Shown here piece after piece: positions 1-7,939 of a stretch of 64,000 nt of DNA; position 1 is the first letter of the stretch; each line of letters starts with the position of its first letter. The position numbers and the translations under genes are program-made. This DNA comes from Acinetobacter pittii. GTDB lineage: Bacteria > Pseudomonadota > Gammaproteobacteria > Pseudomonadales > Moraxellaceae. The stretch covers positions 1,798,001 to 1,862,000 of the forward strand of contig NZ_CP139286.1 in assembly GCF_034067285.1 (NCBI RefSeq), given 5' to 3'. Under the pieces are notes generated by a model that saw only the letters and a program-made list of their open reading frames with translations, did no database searches and was not told the DNA's origin.

Positions 1-533
1 CTTTCTTTTATAGAAAAAATTAAGCTCACATAATGGGCAAAATCAAAAAACTCAGCCACTTTATTTTTCCATAAATCAAACTCAGATGGTGTTAAAACAA
101 GATGTGCACTCTCTAGAGCAAATTCTGAGGTCACCCAGTGCTCAATATCAATTCCCAAATAAATCGCATTATTAGATAGCGCAACAATTAACTTATTTTG
201 TGAATGACTAATGCTCCCCAAAACATGAGATGGCCAAATAGGCAAAGGTTCATGCATCGAGGTTATTGGCTGATCTAAACCGAAATGATGATTTAAAACT
301 GCCTGAGCTAATACTCTGCCACATAAGTACTCATTTTTACGTTCGACACGCGCTTGAGCAATTTTTAGGGGATGCTCTAATTGCTGGTCTATATGCAAAT
401 GATGCGTTTTTGATAAATCTAGACCATAACAAAATAGCTCGGATGTAAGAAAAATAGGGTTCGAAATTTCATAAATTGATTTACTGAGTGGTTCAGGAAT
501 GTATAGATAATGACTCACTGGATTCGGCTTCAA
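1..533 (-). CDS. EntD-like 4'-phosphopantetheinyl transferase, 3' end outside window
   Basis: The minus strand encodes about 177 residues of a phosphopantetheinyl transferase, which would attach the CoA-derived arm to carrier proteins of siderophore or other assembly-line synthases. Visible EntD-family signatures are a basic ERKNEYLCGR segment, a PSHVLGSISHS motif, the metal-binding GIDIEHW motif and the start of the LIFSIKE helix, where the window ends. The frame is open to position 1. The frame closes upstream at a TAA near 561. TTG at 533 or GTG at 518 are possible starts and neither has a strong ribosome site, so the start is uncertain. It is divergent from a putative iron-responsive operon. 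No synthase gene is in view, so its carrier-protein partner is unknown. Confidence 0.8.
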   Translation of the reverse strand, partial: MKPNPVSHYLYIPEPLSKSIYEISNPIFLTSELFCYGLDLSKTHHLHIDQQLEHPLKIAQARVERKNEYLCGRVLAQAVLNHHFGLDQPITSMHEPLPIWPSHVLGSISHSQNKLIVALSNNAIYLGIDIEHWVTSEFALESAHLVLTPSEFDLWKNKVAEFFDFAHYVSLIFSIKE

Positions 534-607
534 AATAAATATTTTTAATGAGTTATCTTCTATCTTAACTTACATACTGCAAATCTATAAATAATTATAT
601 TTATCAT

Positions 608-635
608 TTGATAATAATTATTATTTACTTATACT
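608..635 (+). promoter_or_regulatory. Sigma-70-like promoter overlapped by a Fur-like box
   Basis: TTGATA at 608-613 and TATACT at 630-635 are 16 bp apart. The intervening GATAATAATTATTATTTAC (610-628) matches the classical 19-bp Fur consensus at 14 positions. A repressor bound here would block the promoter of the downstream membrane operon, and the site could also serve the divergent transferase gene. The match was counted by hand. Confidence 0.6.
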
Positions 636-677
636 GTTGGGTAAATTTTGATTTTAATTTACTTATAAACATCGATT

Positions 678-935
678 ATGAAACTTATAGGACTTTTTTT
701 GACCCTGTTGGGAGCGGTCAGTATCTATTGTAGTCATAGCAACCAGAATCTGTTGTCTCAACATCTTCCTACTCTCTTTAAGTATTTGGGTCTAGTGCTA
801 TTAAGCATTGGATTTATTGCACTCTTTGCAAGCTTACCAAAAGTTGTTGCCGCTTTTTGTTGGTTCATGCTCATCATTTTTGCTTGGTCGTTTCTCCCTT
901 TTATGGCGCTTTTTAAACGGAAACTGGTTTCATGA
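678..935 (+). CDS. Small inner-membrane protein, DUF3325-like, iron-operon member
   Basis: This 85-residue protein is almost entirely hydrophobic, with about three membrane segments (roughly residues 3-20, 35-53 and 56-78) and a basic KRK near the C-terminus. It is the first gene of a three-gene set ending in a large PepSY-type membrane protein, and its stop overlaps the next start by 4 bp (ATGA), which implies translational coupling. The arrangement and size resemble the DUF3325/DUF3649/PepSY sets linked to ferric-siderophore receptors. The family assignment is from general resemblance only. The ribosome site is weak. Expression is probably iron-repressed, given the upstream Fur-like box. 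Confidence 0.6.
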   Translation: MKLIGLFLTLLGAVSIYCSHSNQNLLSQHLPTLFKYLGLVLLSIGFIALFASLPKVVAAFCWFMLIIFAWSFLPFMALFKRKLVS

Positions 936-1222
936 AAGCTAAAATTCAGTCTCCGATCCAGCCAGACTGGTGGAGTAAAACTTTTGCTGGTGGTGTTTTT
1001 GGTCTAAGTCTTTCTATCGCGATTGGTAATTTGATTGTTTTATTAGGCCAACCTTATATAGCCATGGATTTATTGGTGCAATTGGGGATGTGGAGTGTTC
1101 CTTGGGTTTGGATGCCTATTATGTTTGGCAGTTATTTTTTTACGACTGGGCGAAAAGCGCTTATCTATTTATTGACTGCCAATGCCCTAGCGTATAGCTG
1201 TATTTTTGTATTACGGGGTTAA
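932..1222 (+). CDS. Small inner-membrane protein, DUF3649-like, iron-operon member
   Basis: The 96-residue product has about three hydrophobic segments (near residues 17-38, 48-68 and 75-93) separated by short loops, after a hydrophilic N-terminus containing a WW pair. It overlaps the upstream gene by 4 bp and is followed after 2 bp by the PepSY gene, so the three are very likely one transcript. It resembles the small DUF3649-type iron-uptake accessory membrane proteins, but no catalytic motif is visible and the exact role is unknown. Confidence 0.6.
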   Translation: MKAKIQSPIQPDWWSKTFAGGVFGLSLSIAIGNLIVLLGQPYIAMDLLVQLGMWSVPWVWMPIMFGSYFFTTGRKALIYLLTANALAYSCIFVLRG

Positions 1223-1224
1223 AC

Positions 1225-2829
1225 ATGAAAGTACGTTCAGACATCATGAAATTAGCAAAAAGCATGCATACTTGGGTGGGTGTATGTGCTGGGATTTTGC
1301 TTTTTATCTGTTTCTTTGCTGGTGGGCTCAGCATGTTTCAGCACCACATTAGTAAGTGGGCTACGCCAACACAGCAAGTTTTACCGAAAGTCTCACCCGA
1401 CCAATATAATGAACTCATTCAAAAAGTACAGACTGCCTATCCTGCTGCGCAAAAGAACTTCACACTAAATTTATCGTCCAATGAATTTCACTATGCGCCC
1501 ATTACCTGGAGTGAACATGAACGTGGAGATGGCTTTAATGCTGCTCAAACTACGTGGATGGCAAGCTTAGACGATAAAGGTCAGTTAATCGTTGCTCAAG
1601 AAAACTTATCTAAGGCAGGTTGGCTAATTGAACAGTTGCATGAAACAGCAGGTATACCGGGCATGGTAGGCCATCACGGTCTAGGCCTTTATGTGATGGG
1701 TGTTGTTTCGATTCTATATTTTCTTGCCCTGCTTTCAGGGGTAATCATTCTATTACCCACCTTGGTAAAGGATTATTTTGTCATTCGTCCTGGTAAAAAT
1801 AAAAAGCGCTTTTGGTTAGATGCGCATAACGTGATTGGAATTACCAGCTTACCATTCCACATCATTATTAGTATTAGCGTTATTGTCTTTGCTTTTCATG
1901 ACTTTTTTTATGATGCTATTGGACAACTTGCACTCAAAGGACAGCCTGTTTTCCAGCGTTCTCCCCCGGCACTTATACAACCAAAACAAACACAAATCGA
2001 TGTTCAGCAAATATTAGCTCAAGCCAAAAAAGTAGCGCCTGAATATTCAGTAGACTATATCCAGTTCAGTGGTCTGGATAAGCCTGAAAAAGCCAATGCA
2101 CGTATTGCCCTCTATAGTTCAGATCAGATGTTGCGTGGTGCGAATCATGACTTTATGCGTATGAACCCATATGCAGTTGAGCACTTTAATCATAAAGGTA
2201 TTAACACACAGACTGATGCCGGTAATAAGCTAATCAACGCTATGTTCAGCTTACATTTTGGAAGTTTTGGTGGTATGGGCGTACGTTGGATTTATTTTGT
2301 GTTAGGTGTCGGTGGCGCTTTTTTATTTTATACGGGCAACATTCTTTGGGTTGAAACTCGTGCACGTAAGCAAAAGCGTGTTGAAGATCCAGTTCCTGTT
2401 CAACGTAAAGATGTAGTGTTCCTTGCTAACTTAACTATAGGCGCCTGTTTAGGATGTGTTTTAGCAGTCGTGGGCACAATGTTAGCCAGTCGTTGGCTTT
2501 TCGCTGCTTTCAATATTGAAAGTATGAATCACCTCTTTATGTATGGTTATTATGCGATTTTCCTACTGAGTTTGATTTATACCTTTGTGATTGGCTATGC
2601 AAAAGCTCTACCACAACTGCTGTTAACTCTGGTTTTAGTGTTATTTGCGATTCCGCTAACATCCCTTTTAGCTTACTTCATTCCTCAAAGTGGCTTATGG
2701 GTACATAGCGGAGAAATATTAGTGGTTGATTTCTTAGCTATGATTTTTGCTTTCGCTTTCTGGCGTTTTTATCAACAAGCCCAAGATCGCCTAAAATCTG
2801 CTCCAACAGGCAGTTTATGGGCTAGCTAA
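1225..2829 (+). CDS. PepSY-associated transmembrane protein, putative ferric-siderophore reductase
   Basis: The 534-residue protein begins with an amphipathic SMHTWVG segment and a membrane helix (about residues 15-37), a PepSY-TM family feature. A periplasmic region with paired PepSY-like stretches follows, then helices near 150-175 and 200-225, and four or five helices in the last 150 residues. Conserved histidines (HHGLGLY, LDAHNVIG, LPFH, SLHFG) could ligate heme or metal, as proposed for inner-membrane ferric reductases of this class. It is the last gene of a Fur-boxed operon, which suggests it releases iron from siderophores at the inner membrane. The enzymatic role is inferred from family and context. 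Confidence 0.75.
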   Translation: MKVRSDIMKLAKSMHTWVGVCAGILLFICFFAGGLSMFQHHISKWATPTQQVLPKVSPDQYNELIQKVQTAYPAAQKNFTLNLSSNEFHYAPITWSEHERGDGFNAAQTTWMASLDDKGQLIVAQENLSKAGWLIEQLHETAGIPGMVGHHGLGLYVMGVVSILYFLALLSGVIILLPTLVKDYFVIRPGKNKKRFWLDAHNVIGITSLPFHIIISISVIVFAFHDFFYDAIGQLALKGQPVFQRSPPALIQPKQTQIDVQQILAQAKKVAPEYSVDYIQFSGLDKPEKANARIALYSSDQMLRGANHDFMRMNPYAVEHFNHKGINTQTDAGNKLINAMFSLHFGSFGGMGVRWIYFVLGVGGAFLFYTGNILWVETRARKQKRVEDPVPVQRKDVVFLANLTIGACLGCVLAVVGTMLASRWLFAAFNIESMNHLFMYGYYAIFLLSLIYTFVIGYAKALPQLLLTLVLVLFAIPLTSLLAYFIPQSGLWVHSGEILVVDFLAMIFAFAFWRFYQQAQDRLKSAPTGSLWAS

Positions 2830-2844
2830 CAACCTTGAATTAAC

Positions 2845-2902
2845 CAGACTGAAATAATGTGTGGAATATGAAAAATTATAAAACCCACATTGTTTCGGTC
2901 AG
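2845..2902. repeat. Long imperfect inverted repeat between convergent genes
   Basis: Arms at 2845-2864 and 2884-2902 can pair over about 19 positions with 15 Watson-Crick pairs and two wobbles, around a 19-nt AT-rich loop. The right arm lies in the last codons of modC. It may terminate or stabilise the converging transcripts of the PepSY gene and modABC. There is no clear T-run, so it is not a textbook terminator. Confidence 0.4.
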
Positions 2903-3496
2903 TTGTTTAATTTCTTGAATATCATGACTCACATAAATCATCGGAATTTTTATTTCCTGTTTTACCTTTTGAAAAAAAGGAATAATTTCAGCTTTATGGT
3001 TCGCATCAAGTGCTGATAAAGGTTCATCAAGCAGTAATAGCTTAGGTGAATATAACAATGCTCGACCCAGTGCCACGCGCTGTTTTTCCCCCCCTGAAAG
3101 TTTAATCGGCATACGTTGTAATAAATGCTCTAACTTTAATAACTCAATAATATAATCTGCTTCAAAGTGACGTTCTTGTTGGGACAGATGTTTAAGACCA
3201 AATAATAAATTTTGCTTTACCGTTTTATGCGGAAAAAGCTGAGCATCTTGAAAAACCAAACCAACATGTCGCTTTTGTGTGCTCAAATTAATTTTCTGAT
3301 TTGAATCAAACCATGTTTGATCCTGTATTTTAATGACTCCACTGCGTGGTGTATTTAATCCTGCAATGGCATGTAGAATTGATGTTTTACCTGCCCCAGA
3401 GGCACCGAATAAGCCAATAACAGAAGCATCTGACTGGAAACTAGGTTCAATATGAAATTGACCCATTTGTAGCTGAAAACGGCATTCAATCAACAT
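2876..3496 (-). CDS. modC: Molybdate ABC transporter ATP-binding protein ModC, short form
   Basis: This is the ATPase that energises molybdate import. The 206-residue chain contains Walker A (GASGAGKTS, about residues 31-39), the Q-loop (VFQDAQLFPH), the ABC signature LSGGEKQRVALGRAL, Walker B with D-loop (LLLLDEPLSALD) and the switch histidine (VSHD). It stops right after the ATPase core. Typical ModC proteins are about 350 residues and carry a C-terminal molybdate-binding TOBE/MOP domain, which is missing here. It starts 4 bp after the modB stop, in an operon with modA and modB. The product call is firm because of its neighbours. Confidence 0.9.
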   Translation of the reverse strand: MLIECRFQLQMGQFHIEPSFQSDASVIGLFGASGAGKTSILHAIAGLNTPRSGVIKIQDQTWFDSNQKINLSTQKRHVGLVFQDAQLFPHKTVKQNLLFGLKHLSQQERHFEADYIIELLKLEHLLQRMPIKLSGGEKQRVALGRALLYSPKLLLLDEPLSALDANHKAEIIPFFQKVKQEIKIPMIYVSHDIQEIKQLTETMWVL

Positions 3497-3500
3497 AATC

Positions 3501-4193
3501 TCACCGTCCTAAACGCTTCTTTTGATAACGATGAAACCACTGTGCAAACCATAACGCTAAAAAAGCCACGCTTAGCGACAAAACAATAAGCCTTTGAATA
3601 GCGGTCTCGGTATCGGGTTGTTGCATTAGGCTATACATGGCTAGAGGCAAAGTACGTGTTTCATTTGAAATATTACCCACAAAGGTAATGGTAGCCCCAA
3701 ACTCACCTAAACTGCGACAAAAACATAAAATAGCACCAATTAAAATACCACTGCTGGCAAGAGGCAATGTGACATGAAAAAAAGCCCCTAAAGATGAGGC
3801 ACCTAATGTTTTTGCTGCCATTTCTAAACGCTGATCGACCAGTTCAATCGCTAGACGAATAGATTGAACCAATAGCGGGAAACCCATCACTGCAGAAGCA
3901 AGAACGGCGCCTTTCCAGTTAAATGCAAGATCAATTCCAAGCGGTGCCAAATATTGCCCAATAAAGCCGCGACTCCCAAAAACTTGTAATAGCAAATAAC
4001 CCGGTACAACTGGCGGTAAAACCAAAGGTAAAAATACCAATGTTTCAATGAATGACTTACCCCAAAACTCTTTACGCGCCAAAAACCATCCCACACAAAT
4101 CGCAGGAATAATACTGACCACAAGGCAACTTGCTGCAACCTTACAAGAAAGTTGCAGAACGCTGAGCTCTTCTGGGGTTAAAGAAAACATCAT
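3501..4193 (-). CDS. modB: Molybdate ABC transporter permease ModB
   Basis: The 230-residue permease forms the molybdate channel in the inner membrane. It has about five or six hydrophobic segments and the cytoplasmic coupling EAA-type loop around EMAAKTLGASSLGAF, and the CRSLGEFGATITFVGN stretch typical of ModB/CysTW-class permeases. Its start overlaps the modA stop by 4 bp and modC follows 4 bp later, so the three genes are probably translationally coupled. Length is normal for ModB. Confidence 0.92.
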   Translation of the reverse strand: MMFSLTPEELSVLQLSCKVAASCLVVSIIPAICVGWFLARKEFWGKSFIETLVFLPLVLPPVVPGYLLLQVFGSRGFIGQYLAPLGIDLAFNWKGAVLASAVMGFPLLVQSIRLAIELVDQRLEMAAKTLGASSLGAFFHVTLPLASSGILIGAILCFCRSLGEFGATITFVGNISNETRTLPLAMYSLMQQPDTETAIQRLIVLSLSVAFLALWFAQWFHRYQKKRLGR

Positions 4194-4975
4194 GGTTTAA
4201 CTGGAACCAACACGTTAAAACCATATTTTCTAAATACGGCTTTAGCTTGGTTGCTTTGTAAAAATTGATAGAACTTTGTTGAGTTCGGATTCTTTTTAAT
4301 TATCCCTATAGGATAAGTAATTGGCGAATGCAAATTTTCCGGAAATACGCCAGCTACTTTTACGTCTTTACTGATTGCTGCATCAGTTGCATAGACAATC
4401 CCAACCTGACATTCACCACGCGCAACAAAGTTTAATGCAGCTCGAACATCTTCTGTTTCAACTAACTTTGGCTCAATACGGTTCCACCAACCTAAATGGG
4501 TAAAAGCTTGTTTAGCATATTTGCCTACAGGCACACTTTTAGTATCCCCTGTACAAATCTTTCCGGTAAACACTTTATTTGGATCGGTGGTTTTATCTAG
4601 TTTTACACTTAAGGACTGCCCTTTTGGAGTAATTAGAACCAAACGATTGCCTAATAAATTTACACGGTCATTTGTTGCAACTAATTTTTTGTTTTGTAGA
4701 TAATCCATCCACTGCGTATCAGCAGAGATAAATACATCGGCTGGTGCCCCAGCTTCAATTTGTTTCGCTAATGTCGATGAACCTGCATATGAAGTTTTGA
4801 CTTCTATATTATTTTGTTTTTCGTAAATTTTTTCTAAATCATTAATGGCATTGGTTAAGCTGGCTGCTGCATAAACAGTAACTGATTCAGCCTTGGCTGG
4901 AATATTAAAGACCAATCCTATGCTGAGGACTGAACAAGCTAAAGCTAATTTTTTTATCTTTCTATCACTTACCAT
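4190..4975 (-). CDS. modA: Molybdate-binding periplasmic protein ModA
   Basis: This is the substrate-binding protein of the molybdate importer. The 261 residues begin with a basic N-terminus, a hydrophobic signal core (LALACSVLSIGLVFNIP) and an AKA-type cleavage site. The mature chain starts with VTVYAAASLTNAI and carries the ligand-binding elements SYAGSSTLAKQIEAGAPADVF and GKYAKQAFTHLG that mark ModA/WtpA proteins. It is the first gene of modABC, with a ModE-like palindrome 30-55 bp upstream. Sulfate or tungstate binding cannot be excluded from sequence alone, but the neighbouring ModE favours molybdate. Confidence 0.93.
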   Translation of the reverse strand: MVSDRKIKKLALACSVLSIGLVFNIPAKAESVTVYAAASLTNAINDLEKIYEKQNNIEVKTSYAGSSTLAKQIEAGAPADVFISADTQWMDYLQNKKLVATNDRVNLLGNRLVLITPKGQSLSVKLDKTTDPNKVFTGKICTGDTKSVPVGKYAKQAFTHLGWWNRIEPKLVETEDVRAALNFVARGECQVGIVYATDAAISKDVKVAGVFPENLHSPITYPIGIIKKNPNSTKFYQFLQSNQAKAVFRKYGFNVLVPVKP

Positions 4976-5004
4976 TATGTCTTACCTTGTTGTCGTTTTT
5001 TGCA

Positions 5005-5030
5005 GCGATATATACCCAAGAATATAGCGC
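5005..5030 (-). promoter_or_regulatory. ModE-type operator upstream of modA
   Basis: Read on the minus strand, the segment has the form GCGCTATATT, six bases, then TATATATCGC. This fits the ModE-box pattern of two CGNTATA-like half-sites around a 6-bp spacer. It ends 30 bp before the modA start, where repressor binding would cover the promoter. Confidence 0.65.
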
Positions 5031-5289
5031 CATACAAAAATTATGAAAAGCATAATTCGTCAAATATAGATGATCGGAATGAAGGTAAATAGCGCAATTT
5101 GTATTTAAAACTTCATTTTGGTGCACTCGGTAGTGAGGCTAACCATTTAAGAGCACTATATAAAACTTATTTTCTTTTAAACTTTAGTGTCTAATTTAAT
5201 TGGTTTTATGGTCATCCCTATGCCAAAAATCACATAGAGATAACCATAAATATCAGTCGTTTATGCCAACTACTTTTTTAGATACACAA

Positions 5290-5341
5290 TAAAAAACGCC
5301 TATCCCAGACCATCTTTTACGATTGTGCAGAATAGACGTCA
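5290..5341 (-). terminator. Possible terminator of the modE transcript
   Basis: Minus-strand reading gives an ACGTCTAT-like arm, a loop of about 24 nt, a near-complementary ATAGGCGT arm and then a T-rich tail (TTTTTTATTG). It lies about 105 bp downstream of modE. The rest of the 470-bp modA-modE gap shows no convincing gene. Confidence 0.45.
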
Positions 5342-5446
5342 TTGTCTGTGTAACTGAAAATTGCAGCAGTGCTTTTTCAGCGTGCAATTTATATTAAGCA
5401 AAAGCTATACCACATTAAAAAATTGAGTCACTATGAAAGTTTTCAT

Positions 5447-5797
5447 TTAACCTTTTAAATAGCTACTCATGATTTGATATTCATGTTCTAAAGCTTGTCG
5501 AGCATTAATTTGCATTTGCCGATAATGCTGTAAGACTTTTTGGCCCAGAGCTGTGATGGCTGCCCCACCACCATGTGTTCCGCCCGTTTGAGTTTCAACT
5601 AAAGCCGTTTGAAAGCACTGATTCATTGTATCGACCAATTGCCATGCACGGCGGTAGCTCATATTCATAGATTTTGCGGCTTGTGAGATCGACCCCGTTC
5701 TTTCAATTGCTTCAAGTAAGTCTGCCTTACCCGGACCAAATGCAATATTCTGCTCTAAAAGAATTCTAATTTGTAATTTTAAGTTTTTTTCTTTCAT
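5447..5797 (-). CDS. ModE-like winged-helix regulator, DNA-binding domain only
   Basis: This 116-residue protein matches the N-terminal LysR-type winged helix-turn-helix of ModE: an ALLEAIERTGSISQAAKSMNMSYRRAWQ-like region (about residues 21-50, paraphrased from the visible motif) followed by MNQCFQTALVETQTGG and GGAAITALGQ. Full ModE is about 260 residues with two molybdate-binding MOP domains. Here the protein ends after the DNA-binding and dimerisation region. It sits upstream of modA in the same direction with its own probable terminator. Repression of modABC is likely, but it has no visible means of sensing molybdate itself. Confidence 0.85.
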   Translation of the reverse strand: MKEKNLKLQIRILLEQNIAFGPGKADLLEAIERTGSISQAAKSMNMSYRRAWQLVDTMNQCFQTALVETQTGGTHGGGAAITALGQKVLQHYRQMQINARQALEHEYQIMSSYLKG

Positions 5798-5921
5798 GGG
5801 CTTAGTTCACAAAATTTCATTTTATGCTCATTAATATTATAAGGAATTTTAATAGGTTAAAACACATACAATTTTAAATCTCTACTCTTTCATAAAAAGA
5901 GTTCATTTAAAAAATCAAATC

Positions 5922-5986
5922 TGCACAAAGTGGATAAAGATCTGGAAAAAACGGATAGAGGCAATGGCTTAATCGCGGTTCAATCA
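5922..5986 (+). promoter_or_regulatory. Tandem XylS/AntR-like operators and antABC promoter region
   Basis: Two direct repeats follow the TGCA-N6-GGATA pattern of XylS-family sites: TGCA-caaagt-GGATA at 5922-5936 and TGGA-aaaaac-GGATA at 5943-5957. They are exactly 21 bp apart. A GTTCAATCA block begins 25 bp after the second GGATA (5978-5986). The same spacing and block recur before the MFS gene at 15.6 kb. A GGAGG ribosome site (6005-6009) precedes antA. Confidence 0.65.
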
Positions 5987-6018
5987 GTTAAAAGCTGAAT
6001 GAATGGAGGATTGAGCAA

Positions 6019-7434
6019 ATGACCTCATCTAATTTAAAACAATGGAATGATTTTATAGATGGATGTATCGACTTCCGTCCTAACGATGGCGTGTTTCGTA
6101 TTGCACGTAATATGTTTACCGAGCCTGAACTATTTGACTTGGAAATGGAACTTATTTTTGAAAAGGTTTGGATTTATGCATGCCACGAAAGTGAAATTCC
6201 AAACAATCATGATTTTCTAACAGTCCAAATTGGTCGTCAGCCGATTATTGTGAGCCGTGATGGTAAAGGCGAATTACACGCGATGGTCAATGCTTGTGAA
6301 CATCGTGGCGCAACCTTAACACGGGTTGCTAAAGGCAATCAATCTACATTTACTTGTCCATTCCACGCATGGTGCTATAAGTCAGATGGTCGCTTAGTTA
6401 AAGTCAAAGCACCTGGCGAATATTGTGAAGATTTTGATAAATCAAGCCGTGGCTTAAAACAAGGCCGTATTGCCAGCTATCGTGGATTTGTATTTGTAAG
6501 CCTTGATACTCAAGCAACAGATTCTCTAGAAGACTTTTTGGGCGATGCAAAACTGTTTCTTGATTTAATGGTCAACCAGTCGCCAACAGGTGAACTCGAA
6601 GTACTACAAGGCAAGTCATCTTATACCTTTGCGGGTAACTGGAAGCTACAAAATGAAAATGGCCTAGATGGCTATCATGTCAGCACTGTTCACTATAACT
6701 ATGTCTCTACAGTTCAACACCGTCAGCAAGTCAATGCATCAAAAGGTGAAGAACTTGATACGCTTGACTATAGCAAGTTAGGTGCCGGTGACTCAGAAAC
6801 TGACGATGGCTGGTTTAGTTTTAAAAACGGCCATAGTGTTTTATTTAGTGATATGCCAAACCCAACAGTTCGTCCGGGTTACAGCACAGTTATGCCATAT
6901 ATGGTCGAAAAATATGGCGAAAAATATGCTGAATGGGCAATGCATCGTTTAAGAAATTTGAACTTGTACCCTAGCCTATTCTTTATGGACCAGATTAGTT
7001 CACAGCTTCGTATTGTTCGTCCTGTGGCATGGAATAAAACCGAAGTCATTAGTCAGTGTATTGGTGTTAAAGGTGAATCTGCTGAAGCACGCCGTAACCG
7101 TATTCGCCAGTTTGAAGATTTCTTTAATGTGTCGGGTCTTGGTACGCCGGATGATCTAGTTGAATTCCGTGAGCAACAAAAAGGTTTTCAGGCACGACTT
7201 GAACGTTGGAGCGATATTTCGCGTGGTTGTCAGTCTTGGGAATATGGCGCGACCAAAAACTCACAGGATTTAGGCATTCAACCAGTTATTACTGGCCGTG
7301 AGTTTACCCATGAAGGACTCTATGTAAACCAACATGGACATTGGCAACGCCTAATGCTCGACGGCTTAAACAAGAAAGCATTGAAAATGCAGGATATTAC
7401 TTTTGAAAACAATGCCGTAATGGATGAGGTGTAA
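6019..7434 (+). CDS. antA: Anthranilate 1,2-dioxygenase large (alpha) subunit AntA
   Basis: AntA is the catalytic subunit of the two-component dioxygenase that converts anthranilate to catechol with release of CO2 and ammonia. The 471-residue length equals that of Acinetobacter AntA as I recall it. The Rieske centre is seen as C93-E-H95 and C113-P-F-H116. The mononuclear iron site is the D-x2-H-x4-H motif around H220 and H225. AntB follows after 2 bp and AntC after 11 bp. Benzoate (BenA) and other ring dioxygenases are close relatives. The adjacent iif-like operon, whose expected product is anthranilate, makes AntA the best call. Confidence 0.9.
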   Translation: MTSSNLKQWNDFIDGCIDFRPNDGVFRIARNMFTEPELFDLEMELIFEKVWIYACHESEIPNNHDFLTVQIGRQPIIVSRDGKGELHAMVNACEHRGATLTRVAKGNQSTFTCPFHAWCYKSDGRLVKVKAPGEYCEDFDKSSRGLKQGRIASYRGFVFVSLDTQATDSLEDFLGDAKLFLDLMVNQSPTGELEVLQGKSSYTFAGNWKLQNENGLDGYHVSTVHYNYVSTVQHRQQVNASKGEELDTLDYSKLGAGDSETDDGWFSFKNGHSVLFSDMPNPTVRPGYSTVMPYMVEKYGEKYAEWAMHRLRNLNLYPSLFFMDQISSQLRIVRPVAWNKTEVISQCIGVKGESAEARRNRIRQFEDFFNVSGLGTPDDLVEFREQQKGFQARLERWSDISRGCQSWEYGATKNSQDLGIQPVITGREFTHEGLYVNQHGHWQRLMLDGLNKKALKMQDITFENNAVMDEV

Positions 7435-7436
7435 CC

Positions 7437-7928
7437 ATGTCACAAGAACTACATTTTGCTGTATCTCAGTTTTTGTACAAAAAGGCAGAGCTTTGCGATG
7501 CTTATGACTGGGATGCCTATTTAGACCTTTACGATGAAGATAGTGAATATCATATTCCACAGTGGATTGATGACCATAACTATGTTCAAGATCCAAATCA
7601 GGGCTTGTCTTATATTTATTATGCAGACCGTACAGGGCTTGAAGACCGTGTATTCCGTATTCGTACCGGAAAAGCTGCATCTGCAACACCATTACCACGT
7701 ACTTTGCACAGCATAAACAACATTCGAGTTAAAACACTAGATGATGGATTAATTGAAGCAAAAGTTGCATGGCAAACGCTTTATAACCGTCAAGGCTTAG
7801 AAGGCTGTTTTTACGGACACGCCACTTATCTTTTACGTCAAACCGCAGATAGTTTCCGTATTCGTCGTCAGCACAGCATTTTGCTGAATGACAAAATTGA
7901 TTCCGTTTTAGACTTCTATCACGTTTAA
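7437..7928 (+). CDS. antB: Anthranilate 1,2-dioxygenase small (beta) subunit AntB
   Basis: The 163-residue beta subunit has the cystatin/NTF2-like fold used structurally in ring-hydroxylating dioxygenases. Visible family features are the early AELCDAYDWDAYLDLYDEDSEY stretch (shortened here: LCDAYDWDAYLDLY), the TPLPRTLHSINNIRV core and the C-terminal SFRIRRQHSILLND. It starts 2 bp after the antA stop with its ribosome site inside antA, so it is translationally coupled. It has no metal site of its own. Confidence 0.9.
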   Translation: MSQELHFAVSQFLYKKAELCDAYDWDAYLDLYDEDSEYHIPQWIDDHNYVQDPNQGLSYIYYADRTGLEDRVFRIRTGKAASATPLPRTLHSINNIRVKTLDDGLIEAKVAWQTLYNRQGLEGCFYGHATYLLRQTADSFRIRRQHSILLNDKIDSVLDFYHV

Positions 7929-7939
7929 GGGGAATAAAA

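Noticed and set aside
266..448. Plus-strand 60-codon frame at the left end
   Set aside because: It is antisense to the phosphopantetheinyl transferase, which has clear family motifs.
4521..4703. Plus-strand 60-codon frame inside modA
   Set aside because: Shadow of a well-supported gene; no ribosome site or recognisable protein.
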